This document shows, one piece after another, positions 33,521 to 41,683 of a stretch of DNA of 48,573 nucleotides. The stretch is from positions 1-48,573 of the forward strand of contig CAZMSZ010000006.1 of NCBI GenBank assembly GCA_964569055.1, read 5' to 3'. The DNA is from JAWLGW01 sp964569055 (lineage in GTDB: Bacteria > Planctomycetota > J058). Below the pieces are notes generated by a model, which was not told where the DNA came from, made no database searches, and worked only from the letters and a program-made list of their open reading frames with translations. How positions within the stretch are numbered: position 1 is the first letter of the stretch; every line of letters begins with the position of its first letter. The position numbers were made by a program, and so were the translations under genes.

Positions 33521-34578
33521 ACGCGCCCGGCCCCGAGCGCGCCGTGGCCCGGACGCTGCGCGCGGCGGCGCGCCGCCTGGCCTGGCGCGCCGGGTTGGCG
33601 CGCGCGGGCTGGACGGCGCTCGGCGCGGTGCTGTTGGTCGAGGTCGGCGCCGCCGCGCCGCCTGGCTCCGCCGTCCGCTTGCTCGCGCTCGGCGCGGGCG
33701 GCCTCGCCGCGCTGGCGGTCCCGATCGCCCTGATCCGCGCGCCGCGCTGTACCCCGGCGGTGGCGGCCGCGGTGCTCGACGCGCGCCTCGAGCGCGGCGG
33801 CCTGCTGGCCGCGGCCGCCGAGGCCAGCGCCGGCGCGCACGCGCGCTTCGCCGCGCCGCTGTTGGCCCAGGCCGCCGCGGCGCTCGAGGGCGTCTCGCTG
33901 GGCCGCCTGCTCCCCCTCCGCCCGCCGCCCGGCCTGCTGGCGGGCGCCGCCGCGGCCGTCCTGCTGCCGCTGGTGCTGGCGGGCGGCGCGGAGGGCGCCG
34001 ACGCGCTCCCGCCGGGGCCCGCCCCGATCTCGCTGCTCTCGCCCGAGGCCGCGGGCGGCGGCGCGAGCGAACCCGGCGCGGCGGACGAGCAGGAGCCGGT
34101 GGTCGGCCTGGTGCCGGTGCCCGCGCCGTCGGCGGCGGAGCCGGCCTCCGACCCGTTCGCGGCGCTCCCGCTCGACGTCGCCGACGCCCTCCGCGCGCAG
34201 CTCGGCGAGCTCGCCGAGACGCTCCCGCGCGGCGAGGCGCCGCCGGGCGCCGCGCCGGGCGAGGCGCACGCCGCGGGCGAGGACGCCCTGGCCCGCGCGC
34301 TGGCCGCGGCTGACGGGGCCGCCGCGCGCGAGGCCGTGGCGCAGCTCGCGCAGGCGGCGCGCGGGGGCGACCGCGCCGCCGCGGCCGCGCTCGCCGAGCT
34401 GGCCGAGCGCGTCGGCGCCGCGGGCGAGGGCGCGGCGGCTGGCCCCGAGCTCGCGCCGCTCGAGCCCGCCACGGGACCCGGGGTCGGACCGGGGCCCGCC
34501 GCGCCGACGAGCGGGCGCCGCGCCCGTCCCCCGTGGCTGCTGCGCGAGGCGAGCCGTCGCTACTTCACGGGGGGCTGA
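33517..34578 (+). CDS. Two-TM Ala-rich membrane protein, function unknown
   Basis: 353 aa. ATG 33517 overlaps the stop of the YdjY-like gene (ATGA), so translation is coupled. Hydrophobic spans near residues 30-75 (AGWTALGAVLLVEVGAAA; LLALGAGGLAALAVPIAL) and 135-155 (LLAGAAAAVLLPLVLAGG) suggest two or three membrane segments, with AVLDARLERGGLLAAAAE between them. That layout recalls the N-terminus of DUF4175-type proteins, but this is weak. The rest is Ala/Glu/Pro-rich and helical. It probably acts with the upstream lipoprotein at the envelope. Confidence 0.65.
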   Translation: MNAPGPERAVARTLRAAARRLAWRAGLARAGWTALGAVLLVEVGAAAPPGSAVRLLALGAGGLAALAVPIALIRAPRCTPAVAAAVLDARLERGGLLAAAAEASAGAHARFAAPLLAQAAAALEGVSLGRLLPLRPPPGLLAGAAAAVLLPLVLAGGAEGADALPPGPAPISLLSPEAAGGGASEPGAADEQEPVVGLVPVPAPSAAEPASDPFAALPLDVADALRAQLGELAETLPRGEAPPGAAPGEAHAAGEDALARALAAADGAAAREAVAQLAQAARGGDRAAAAALAELAERVGAAGEGAAAGPELAPLEPATGPGVGPGPAAPTSGRRARPPWLLREASRRYFTGG

Positions 34579-34731
34579 CCGCTCGCGAGCGGCACGGCGC
34601 CGAGGGCGCGCGGCCGCCGAGCAGGTCGGCTGGTGCGCGCGCGGTTTGCAGCGGAGCTCGCGGGGCGCCGCCCGCCCGTCGCTCGCCGGGCGGATCGCCG
34701 CGAATCGGGCCGCGATACAGTGAGCCACCGT

Positions 34732-35658
34732 ATGAGCGACGACACCGCCGTCCTGAGCGCCCGCGACGTCATGAAGCGCTACGGCGAGCTGCAGGCCGTC
34801 AAGGGCGTCTCGTTCGAGGTCCGCCCGGGCGAGTGCTACGGCCTGCTCGGCCCCAACGGCGCGGGCAAGACCACGCTGTTCAAGATGATCACGGGCATGG
34901 CCCGCCGCTCGGGCGGCGCGCTGACCGTGTTCGGGCTCGACCCCGAGGCCGCGCCGAGCGAGATCAAGGCGCGGCTCGGGGTGGTCGGCCAGGAGGACAA
35001 CCTCGACCCCGACCTCGACGTGCACCAGAACCTCGAGACCTACGGCCGCTACTTCGGGCTGGGCGGCCCGGCGCTCCACGCGCGGTGCGAGAAGCTGCTC
35101 GCGCTGCTCGAGCTGACCGAGAAGCGCGACGTGCGGATCATGGCGCTCTCGGGCGGCATGAAGCGGCGGCTCATGATCGTGCGCGCGCTCCTGAACGAGC
35201 CCGAGCTGCTGCTGCTCGACGAGCCGACCACCGGGCTCGACCCCCAGATCCGCCACGCGATCTGGAACAGCGTGCGCATGCTCAAGCAGGAGGGGCTGAC
35301 GATCCTGCTCACCACGCACTACATGGAGGAGGCGGCCCAGCTCGCGGACCGGGTCGGGATCGTGAACGCGGGGCGCATGATCGCCGAGGGCTCGCCGGCC
35401 GACCTCGTCGCCGAGCACCTCCCGCGCTACGTGCTCGAGCTCGCCGCCTCCGACCAGGACGACGAGAGCTGGCGCGAGCTCGCGGCCGAGCCCGGCACCC
35501 GCCTGGTGCAGCACGGTGACCGCGTGCACGTGCTCCACGACGACGAGCGCCACCTGCGCCGGCTCCCCCACGAGTGGGGCCTGCACGGCGCGCACGTGCG
35601 GATCACCTCGCTCGAGGACGTGTTCCTCGAGCTCACCGGGAGGACCCTGCGTGACTGA
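34732..35658 (+). CDS. ABC transporter ATP-binding protein (NodI/DrrA-like)
   Basis: 308 aa. Walker A GPNGAGKTT, Q-loop VVGQEDNL, signature LSGGMKRRL, Walker B LLLLDEPTTGLDP, and the H-loop His in LLTTHYMEEA. The C-terminal extension of about 80 residues is typical of NodI/DrrA-type exporter ATPases. It energises an ABC-2 permease encoded just downstream (8-bp overlap). ATG 34732 has no Shine-Dalgarno but TACAGT (34716-34721) lies 10 bp upstream, suggesting a very short leader. The substrate is unknown; lipid-linked, polysaccharide or drug cargoes are typical of the family. Confidence 0.95.
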   Translation: MSDDTAVLSARDVMKRYGELQAVKGVSFEVRPGECYGLLGPNGAGKTTLFKMITGMARRSGGALTVFGLDPEAAPSEIKARLGVVGQEDNLDPDLDVHQNLETYGRYFGLGGPALHARCEKLLALLELTEKRDVRIMALSGGMKRRLMIVRALLNEPELLLLDEPTTGLDPQIRHAIWNSVRMLKQEGLTILLTTHYMEEAAQLADRVGIVNAGRMIAEGSPADLVAEHLPRYVLELAASDQDDESWRELAAEPGTRLVQHGDRVHVLHDDERHLRRLPHEWGLHGAHVRITSLEDVFLELTGRTLRD

Positions 35659-36502
35659 GACCGCGCGCGAGCCGCAGGCCGCGGTCGGGGTCGGGCGCGG
35701 CCACCGCCCGCCCGGGCGCGCCGCCCGCCTGTGGGCGGTGGTCGTGCGCCACTGGACGGTGTTCGCCTCGACGCTGCTCGCCAACTCGCTCCCGGCCTTC
35801 TTCGAGCCGATCCTGTTCCTGGCCGCGATCGGGCTGGGGCTGGGGACCTACGTCGACCAGGGGATCGCCGGGCTGCCCATGGCCGCCTTCATGGGGCCGG
35901 GCGCGCTGGCCATGACCGCCATGTACACGGGCGCCTTCGAGACCACCTACGGGACGTTCGTGCGCCTCGTCTACCAGAAGACCTACGACGGCATGCTGGC
36001 CACGCCCCTCAGCCCCGCGGACGTGTTCTTGGGCGAGGTGCTGTGGTGCGGCTGCAAGGGGCTCGGGTTCACCGCGATCGTGCTGGCGGTCTACCTGGCG
36101 TTCGGCGCCGGGAGCGGCTGGCTCGACCAGATCGCGTGGACGACGACGCCCCTGGTCCCGCTGGTCGGCTTCGTGTGCGGCCTCCTGTTCGGCGGGCTCG
36201 GCCTGCACGTGGCCGGGGTCACCCAGAACCTCAACAACTTCAACTTCTTCATTTCGGGCGTCCTCACGCCCATGTCCCTGTTCTCGGGCATGGTGTTCCC
36301 GGTGGGCGACCTCCCCCACGGCCTGCGCGAGCTGGCCTACGCGCTCCCGCTGTTCCACGTGACCGAGCTCAACCGGCTGCTGCTGTTCGGGCCGGAGCAC
36401 GTCGACCCGCTGGTGTGGCTCTCGCCGGCCTACCTGCTCGTGGCGACGGGCGTCCTCACCTGGAGCGGGCTGCGCGCCATGGAGCGGCGCATCATTCAGT
36501 GA
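35651..36502 (+). CDS. ABC-2 type permease (NodJ-like)
   Basis: 283 aa. GTG 35651 overlaps the ATPase gene by 8 bp. Six hydrophobic spans are visible, including FEPILFLAAIGLGLGTYV, GFTAIVLAVYLAFG and YLLVATGVLTWSGLRAM. The family block QKTYDGMLATPLSPADVFLGE and the SGVLTPMSLFSGMVFPVGDLP segment are typical of NodJ/ABC2_membrane permeases. It forms the membrane channel for the upstream ATPase. It converges with the minus-strand cluster, with 7 bp between the stops. Confidence 0.94.
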   Translation: MTETAREPQAAVGVGRGHRPPGRAARLWAVVVRHWTVFASTLLANSLPAFFEPILFLAAIGLGLGTYVDQGIAGLPMAAFMGPGALAMTAMYTGAFETTYGTFVRLVYQKTYDGMLATPLSPADVFLGEVLWCGCKGLGFTAIVLAVYLAFGAGSGWLDQIAWTTTPLVPLVGFVCGLLFGGLGLHVAGVTQNLNNFNFFISGVLTPMSLFSGMVFPVGDLPHGLRELAYALPLFHVTELNRLLLFGPEHVDPLVWLSPAYLLVATGVLTWSGLRAMERRIIQ

Positions 36503-36509
36503 GCCGCTG

Positions 36510-37394
36510 CTACCTCGTGACCATCTTGGCCCCGACCACCAGCACGGGGTGGACGTAGCACAGGCCCCACACCGCGATCAGCGTGACCAACAGCAGCGCC
36601 GCGCGACGGGCGCGGGTGGGCTCGGCGGGCGCGTAGCCGGCCGCGGGGTCCCAGCCGCGGCGCAGCGCCGCGAAGAACGGCGGCACGAGCAGGCACTGCA
36701 GGGCGGCGAACACGCACCACACCGACGGCGCGTCGCCGTAGACGTCGCGCCCGAGCAGGACGGTGCGGGCCAGCGCGCGCCAGGTCGGGTGGGCCCGGCC
36801 GAGCTCGGCCGCCACCACCGACCCGTAGATGTAGAGCACCGACAGCAGGAACGAGGCGTCGAGCACCGCCCAGGGCGCGCGGCGCAGCAAGCGCGCGTTC
36901 GGTCGCGAGGCGGCGCGGCGGGCCGCGTCGAGCAGGCGCAGGTTCCAGTAGACGAAGAACGTGAGCCACACCACGCTCCAGGTGGTGTGGCTGAACCCGC
37001 GCACCCAGAAGTGGCAGTTCTCGAACCGCATGTCGAGGAAGGCGAGGTGCACCGCCAGGGCGGCGATCCCGGCGGCCACCACCCCGCTCTCGACCCGGCG
37101 GGCGGCCCCGGTCAGGGACTCGAGCGCCCGGGTCAAGAACAGCATGCAGCTGATCGAGCACAGCAGCCCGAGCTTGTAGACCGCCGCGCTCCCCGTCGCG
37201 ATCGCGAGGAACTCGAACAGCTGGTGGCCGCCGATGCAGCCCAGGCCCCGCAGCACCTCGCGCTGGAAGTCGGTCACCGGGTCTGGCGCCGCGCCCGCGT
37301 CGGCGTAGGGGCGGACCTGCCGCCACCACGTGCTCGCGCAGGCGACGGCGATGAAGCCGCCCGCGGCCAGCGAGACCTCCTTGCTGTAGCACAC
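36510..37394 (-). CDS. Multi-pass membrane protein (DUF6629-like), partner of lipoxygenase-like gene
   Basis: 294 aa starting MCYSKEVSLAAGG at GTG 37394, 8 bp after the stop of the lipoxygenase-like gene. MCxS at the N-terminus followed by a hydrophobic span and a second helix with GCIGGHQLFEFL is the look of the DUF6629 family, and this fixes the start. About seven hydrophobic segments follow (KLGLLCSISCMLFLTRAL; SVVWLTFFVYWNL; LDASFLLSVLYIYGSVVA; WCVFAALQCLLVPPFFAAL; LLLVTLIAVWGLCYVHP). The function is unknown. Being the second gene of an operon whose promoter carries the ECF motif, it should be co-induced with the lipoxygenase-like protein. Confidence 0.75.
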   Translation of the reverse strand: MCYSKEVSLAAGGFIAVACASTWWRQVRPYADAGAAPDPVTDFQREVLRGLGCIGGHQLFEFLAIATGSAAVYKLGLLCSISCMLFLTRALESLTGAARRVESGVVAAGIAALAVHLAFLDMRFENCHFWVRGFSHTTWSVVWLTFFVYWNLRLLDAARRAASRPNARLLRRAPWAVLDASFLLSVLYIYGSVVAAELGRAHPTWRALARTVLLGRDVYGDAPSVWCVFAALQCLLVPPFFAALRRGWDPAAGYAPAEPTRARRAALLLVTLIAVWGLCYVHPVLVVGAKMVTR

Positions 37395-37402
37395 GGCCGG
37401 GC

Positions 37403-39421
37403 TCAGTACTGAATGCTGGCGGAGATCTCCTCGAGCGGGATGAACGCCCCCGCCGGGATCGCCGCGGCCACGTCGCGCAGGCGCTCCTGCAGCGCTCGGT
37501 TCGCCTCGCGCAGCTGCCGCTCGAGCGGGAGCTGCCCGAAGGGGTAGTCCACCTCGTACAGCCGCGTGACGGTGACCGGCTTGAAGAACACCTCGTTGGC
37601 GAACCAGGTGCGCGCCATGTCGCCGCGGGTGACGAGCGCGTCGCGGTCGAGCGCGCCGCCCGGGTGCTCGCGCCCCGAGGGGGGCGGGACGCGCAGCCGC
37701 AGCGGCGCCTTGCCGAGCGAGAGCTGGTAGACCAGGCTCCAGTGATCGGCGGCGTGGGCCACCGACACGTCCCACATGTAGCGGGCCACCAGCTCGGCGA
37801 GGTAGTCCCGCCCCGGCGGGCCGCGCCGGCCGCGCGCGATCTCCTCGAGGAGGTTGGGCTGGCCCTCGGGGAAGGCGCGGATCCACGGGCGCAGGTACTC
37901 GGCCCAGCGGCGGACCAGCTCGGCGTCGTCGTCGAGGCGGGCCAGCCAGGCGCCGCGGCCCGGGTCGAGCGCGTTGAGCTGGACCGCGACCTCGCCCAGC
38001 GAGCGCCCCGCCAGGCGCGCCTGCATGCGCAGGTCGGCGGCCCGCTCGCCCGTCAGCCAGCCGCGCGAGACCGCCAGCTCGACCTGCCGCTGGCTCGCGC
38101 CCTCGAGGTGCAGCGCCGCGAAGTCCTCCGGCGCGAGCGGGTAGCCGTGGAGCAGCTCGACCACCCGGCGCCCCTCCTCGTCGGCGCGCCGCCGCAGCGG
38201 CTCGGCCTGGTCGGGCTCGAGCCAGCCGCGCGAGACCGCCAGCGCGGCCTCGGCCGCGTTGGAGCCGCGCAGGTCGATGTGCAGGTAGCCGAGGACCTCG
38301 CGCACGAACCCCTCGATCACGGCGTAGTAGCGCTCGAGGTACTCGCCGTACACCGAGTGCACGGGCGGGGGCGGCGTCGGGTACGCGTAGGCCGGGTACG
38401 AGCTGTTGCCCGGCAGCCCGGCGTAGCCGATCGCGATCAGCCGGAGGAGATGGTCCTTGGAGGCCACGAACGGGGCGCGCAGGTCGTCGGTGTCGTCGTC
38501 CTCGCGGCGCTCGAGCACCTCCTGCAGCAGCACGGTCGCGGTCCTGGGCACCGCGTCGCGCAGCCCCGCCAGCAAGAGCAGGTCGCGGCGCGCCTCGTTG
38601 CGGTCGCGGAGCGCGTCCAGCAGGATCCCGTGCGGCGCGGCCTCGCGCTCGCCGAGCACCACGTCGTCGCGCTCGAGCACCCCCTTGTCGAGGGGCAGCG
38701 TGAACCGGGTGTGCGGCAGCAGCAGGCGCAGCAGCAGGTGGTCGCGGGGGAGCACCGTCTTGCTGACCGCGTTGATCGCGTCCATGGGGAAGTGGAGGCG
38801 CGGGTGCACCATCAGGATCAGGTGGTTGGCCGCCCCCTGCAGCACGAAGTACTGCGCCAGCTCCCAGGTGGGGTCCACCGGGCGCAGGATCGTGTAGCGC
38901 CAGGTCGCGCCGGGGCCGTGGCGGTCGCCGTCGGCGCGGCCGATCGCGATCGCCACGGCGTGGAACTGCTCCTCCCGCCGCTGGAGGAGCGTCACGGTCG
39001 GGGCCACGTACATGCCCGGGAACGGCTCGATCTCGACCATGGCCCGGAAGTCGACCTTGAACACGGGGCCGTCCTCGGGCGGGACGGTCGCCAGGACCTC
39101 GGCGAAGGTCTCGCGGTCCCACGGATCGAGGGTCGGGTTGAGGAAGCGGCTGAAGGCGCCGGTGGTGAGCAGCGCTATGAACTCGCTCAGGGAGACGGGC
39201 TCGAGCTTGCGGCGCGCCCGCCACCACGAGCGCGCGCGCAGCACCGGGTCGAGGTAGACCTGCCGGCCGATCCGCCGGCCGACGTTGACGTCGAAGTCCT
39301 CCTGCTCCTCGCTGGGCAGGTTGAGGACCGCCGGCGCCAGCTCCCAGCCGGCGTGGGGTGAGGGCTGCGGCCAGGGGCCGCGCCGGTCGTACAGAAAATC
39401 CTCAGGTGCGCGCTGCTTCAC
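37403..39421 (-). CDS. Lipoxygenase-like protein with unusual insertion
   Basis: 672 aa. Residues 186-237 follow the lipoxygenase iron-site block: W186xLA, H200, H206, H210, then H228-x8-H237 in DHLLLRLLLPH; the 18-residue step from H210 to H228 matches the family. A second site HAADH (H556-H560) matches the HxxxN/H ligands, and the C-terminus ends EISASIQY, near the usual terminal Ile. The family pair H-x4-H is H206-x3-H210 here. Two about 50-residue helical repeats (AVSRGWL at 395 and 450) are inserted between the sites, which I do not know in lipoxygenases. It probably oxygenates polyunsaturated lipids; activity is uncertain. GTG 39421 fits the GGGGAGGG Shine-Dalgarno and the ECF-type promoter at 39474-39498. 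Confidence 0.78.
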   Translation of the reverse strand: MKQRAPEDFLYDRRGPWPQPSPHAGWELAPAVLNLPSEEQEDFDVNVGRRIGRQVYLDPVLRARSWWRARRKLEPVSLSEFIALLTTGAFSRFLNPTLDPWDRETFAEVLATVPPEDGPVFKVDFRAMVEIEPFPGMYVAPTVTLLQRREEQFHAVAIAIGRADGDRHGPGATWRYTILRPVDPTWELAQYFVLQGAANHLILMVHPRLHFPMDAINAVSKTVLPRDHLLLRLLLPHTRFTLPLDKGVLERDDVVLGEREAAPHGILLDALRDRNEARRDLLLLAGLRDAVPRTATVLLQEVLERREDDDTDDLRAPFVASKDHLLRLIAIGYAGLPGNSSYPAYAYPTPPPPVHSVYGEYLERYYAVIEGFVREVLGYLHIDLRGSNAAEAALAVSRGWLEPDQAEPLRRRADEEGRRVVELLHGYPLAPEDFAALHLEGASQRQVELAVSRGWLTGERAADLRMQARLAGRSLGEVAVQLNALDPGRGAWLARLDDDAELVRRWAEYLRPWIRAFPEGQPNLLEEIARGRRGPPGRDYLAELVARYMWDVSVAHAADHWSLVYQLSLGKAPLRLRVPPPSGREHPGGALDRDALVTRGDMARTWFANEVFFKPVTVTRLYEVDYPFGQLPLERQLREANRALQERLRDVAAAIPAGAFIPLEEISASIQY

Positions 39422-39473
39422 GTTCGCCCTCCCCGCGCGAGGCGGCCAGGCCGCCGTCGCCTCCACCTCTGGA

Positions 39474-39498
39474 GACGCTCCGGGGCGTCGGGCGTTAC
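39474..39498 (-). promoter_or_regulatory. ECF sigma-type promoter, site 1 (lipoxygenase-like operon)
   Basis: On the minus strand, CAGGTAACGC with GTAAC at 39498-39494, a 16-bp spacer and CGTC at 39477-39474. The predicted start near 39467 leaves a leader of about 46 nt before GTG 39421. The 25-bp site is nearly the same as the one at 40076-40100, including CGCCCCG and GAG before CGTC. Confidence 0.75.
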
Positions 39499-39532
39499 CT
39501 GCGGGCTCGCGATTGCAAGCGCCAGCGCAATT

Positions 39533-40027
39533 TTAGTCGTAAATCTTGTCGTCAGACGCCCTGGGGTCGAGCGCCCCCAGCCGCTCGAGGGCCTCGAGCA
39601 GCAGCGCCTCACCCTCGCTCCGGGCGACCACGGCCTCGGCGAGCTCGGGCGGGACCTCGTGCGGGCGGGCCGTGTAGAACACGATCCGGAGCCCCGGGTT
39701 GTAGCGGCGGACGACCCGCGCCAGCTCGACCCCGCTGAGCGCGGGCATCTCGACCTCGGTGATCAGGACGTCGTCGGGCGAGGCGTGGATCAGGCGGGGG
39801 GCGAGCTCGCTCCACAGGGAGCTCGCCACCGCCCTCGGCCCCACGGCGGAGAGCAGCGCCGCGCAGGTCGCCTCGTCGCTCAGAAGCAGGAACATGGTGC
39901 CGGCCGCGGGGCGCGCGCGCGCTCGCGGCGAGGCGCGGAACCGGTCGCGCGGCGGCGACGGGCCAGGCCGGCCGGCGGCCGCCGGCTCGAACGGCTCGGC
40001 CGCTCCCTGCATGCCCCGCATGGCCAC
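39533..40027 (-). CDS. Receiver-like (CheY-fold) protein lacking the phosphoacceptor Asp
   Basis: 164 aa from GTG 40027, or ATG 40021; a shorter 121-codon form from ATG 39895 would be a bare receiver. FLLLSDEATCAALL, then VLITEVEMPALSGVELARVV, RIVFYTARP and ALLLEALERL follow the receiver fold. The phosphorylated Asp four residues before Pro is Glu (E in EVEMP), a natural phosphomimic, and the conserved Lys is Arg or absent (VVARSEGEA). It is probably a constitutively 'on' or phosphorylation-independent adaptor. The N-terminal 43 residues are Pro/Arg-rich. It lies between two ECF-type promoters and is the direct target of the upstream one (40076-40100). Confidence 0.72.
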   Translation of the reverse strand: MAMRGMQGAAEPFEPAAAGRPGPSPPRDRFRASPRARARPAAGTMFLLLSDEATCAALLSAVGPRAVASSLWSELAPRLIHASPDDVLITEVEMPALSGVELARVVRRYNPGLRIVFYTARPHEVPPELAEAVVARSEGEALLLEALERLGALDPRASDDKIYD

Positions 40028-40075
40028 GCGCCCCCCCTTCGGGTCGCTCCGAGGGCTCGACCCGCTCTCCCCCCG

Positions 40076-40100
40076 GACGCTCGCGGGGCGCCGGCGTTAC
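40076..40100 (-). promoter_or_regulatory. ECF sigma-type promoter, site 2 (receiver-like gene)
   Basis: On the minus strand, CAGGTAACGC with GTAAC at 40100-40096, a 16-bp spacer and CGTC at 40079-40076. It overlaps the TAA stop of the S8 protease gene. The predicted start near 40069 is about 42-48 nt before GTG 40027/ATG 40021. Confidence 0.75.
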
Positions 40101-40861
40101 CTGGCGCCCGCAGCTCCTGCCCCGGCAAGGGAATACAGCGCCGCCTTGACCTGGCAGGCGTTCCACTCCGGGTGGAGCTGGCGCAGGCGCGCGGCGAGGG
40201 CCGCGAGGTGGGCGGCCGCGTAGCTCGAGCCGCTCGCGATCCGATAGCCCCCGTCCCCCCAGGCGACGCGGACCATTTGCCCGGGCGCCTGGAACTCGAC
40301 CAGGCGGCCCGGCCGGCGGCGCAAGCTCAGGCCCTCGAGCGGGCCGTGCGTGGTCGCCAGCACCGAGGGGAAGTCGGCCGGGTAGACCGGCGCGGCCGGG
40401 TCCTCCTCGTCCGACGAGGCGACCAGCAGGACGTTGCGGCGGAAGGCCTGGTCGACCAGGGCCTTGAACGCCGCCAGCATGGTGCTCTCCTCGGTCACGA
40501 AGCTGCAGTTGATCAGGTCGTAGCCCTGCTCGATCCCCCAGCCCAGCCCCAGCAGCGCGCTGCGCGTCCGGCTGCGCAGCCCCCCGCGCGCCGCGTCGAA
40601 GATCCGCAGCACGTGCAGCTCGGCCCCGGGCGCGTGGCGGTGCACGATCGAGGCCACGGCCGTGCCGTGACCCAGCTCGTCGCCGGGCGCGGGGTCGGGG
40701 ATCACGCGATCCTCGTCGCCGAACCGCCAGGCGGCGTAGCGCGCCAGCTTGGCGAACTCGGGGTGCTCGAAGCGCGCCCCCGAGTCGAGCAGGAGCACCC
40801 GGACCCCGTCGCCGCTGGCGGCGCCGAGCCGCTCAAGAAGTTCGGACGGATCGTGTTGCAT
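40097..40861 (-). CDS. Cytoplasmic S8 (subtilisin-like) serine protease
   Basis: 254 aa. The catalytic triad is in place: Asp26 (VLLLDSG), His65 (LGHGTAVAS) and Ser213 (ASGSSYAAAHLAALA). The oxyanion-hole Asn of subtilisin (AAGN) is Asp151 (VASSD), which may weaken catalysis. No signal peptide or propeptide is seen, so it should act inside the cell. ATG 40861 overlaps the end of the GAF gene by 29 bp. As the last gene of the sigma operon it could control a regulator by proteolysis, for instance an anti-sigma factor (inference). Confidence 0.88.
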   Translation of the reverse strand: MQHDPSELLERLGAASGDGVRVLLLDSGARFEHPEFAKLARYAAWRFGDEDRVIPDPAPGDELGHGTAVASIVHRHAPGAELHVLRIFDAARGGLRSRTRSALLGLGWGIEQGYDLINCSFVTEESTMLAAFKALVDQAFRRNVLLVASSDEEDPAAPVYPADFPSVLATTHGPLEGLSLRRRPGRLVEFQAPGQMVRVAWGDGGYRIASGSSYAAAHLAALAARLRQLHPEWNACQVKAALYSLAGAGAAGAR

Positions 40862-41348
40862 CGGCGGCGGCGCTGGCCTGGGCCGCGGCGGGGACCAGCA
40901 ACTTGCCGAGCTCGCGCGCCTTCTCCTGGAGCGCCTCGAGCTGCTCGGGCGAGAACGAGCCCGCCGCGGAGCGCGGATTGATCGCCGAGAGGACCCCGCA
41001 CAGGCGGCCGTCGGTGGTCACCGGGGCCGCCACCATGGCCTGGGTCGCGGTGCCGGTCCGCGCGTCGACCGAGCGGTTGAACGAGGCCTCCGGGCCGCTC
41101 GACACCGCGAGCTGCAGCGAGGCCACCATGCCGATCAGGCTCCGCCCGATCGGCACCTCCGCCCCCTCGACCGCCTCGGGCGTTCGCCCCACGTTGAGCG
41201 CGCCGAGCAGGGCGGTCCCATCCTCGGAGACCACCCAGAACGTGGCCTCCGCGGCGTCGCACGCCGCGCGCGCCCGCTCGAGCAGCGCGCGCCCGCGGCC
41301 CGCGAGCTCGGGCTCGATCGCGCGCCGGTCCAGGCTCACGAAGTCCAC
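40833..41348 (-). CDS. GAF-domain protein in the ECF sigma operon
   Basis: 171 aa. The body is one GAF fold: LLERARAACDAAEATFWVV, GALNVGRTPEAVE, IGRSLIGMVASLQLAV, MVAAPVTTDGRLCGVLSAIN and FSPEQLEALQEKARELGKLL. It is probably a small-molecule or redox sensor in the cytoplasm; no output domain is fused, so it should act through a partner. GTG 41348 has GGAGG five bases upstream and overlaps the preceding 115-aa gene by 13 bp. The next gene (S8 protease) overlaps its end by 29 bp. The tight overlaps put it in one coupled operon with the ECF sigma factor. Confidence 0.85.
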   Translation of the reverse strand: MDFVSLDRRAIEPELAGRGRALLERARAACDAAEATFWVVSEDGTALLGALNVGRTPEAVEGAEVPIGRSLIGMVASLQLAVSSGPEASFNRSVDARTGTATQAMVAAPVTTDGRLCGVLSAINPRSAAGSFSPEQLEALQEKARELGKLLVPAAAQASAAADATRSVRTS

Positions 41349-41683
41349 GGGGACCTCCCCCCCGCGTCCGCAGGCCCCTCCTCCGGCGGCTCCTCGCGAG
41401 CGGCGTGTTCGCCCTCCTCCGCCGGGAGCGCCTCGCTCCCCGCGGCGACGACCCACCCCTCCCGCAGGGGCAGCGCGGGACCCACGGCGCCGTGCGTGCG
41501 GAGCTCGCGCAGCGGGGTGTGGACCTCCGGGAACCGCCCGGGGTCCTCGACCGGCCCCCCAGGCGCCGGCTCGCGGCGCACGCGGGCCAGCGCCTCGCCC
41601 AACCCGCGGTCCGCCTCGCGCATGGCCCAGGCGAGCAGCCCCTCGACCCGCGCGTCACCGTCCTCGCGCTCGGGAACGTTCAC
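41336..41683 (-). CDS. Small acidic protein coupled to the ECF sigma factor (candidate regulator)
   Basis: 115 aa from GTG 41683, which overlaps the sigma factor stop codon (GTGA). It is soluble and acidic, with an N-terminal helix (VEGLLAWAMREADRGLGEAL), a central VHTPLRELRTHGAV segment and an acidic Glu-rich tail (EEGEHAAREEPPEEG). No zinc-binding ZAS motif or transmembrane segment, so it is not a classical anti-sigma factor. Position makes it the best candidate for a modulator of sigma activity, but the function is unknown. Confidence 0.65.
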   Translation of the reverse strand: MNVPEREDGDARVEGLLAWAMREADRGLGEALARVRREPAPGGPVEDPGRFPEVHTPLRELRTHGAVGPALPLREGWVVAAGSEALPAEEGEHAAREEPPEEGPADAGGRSPWTS

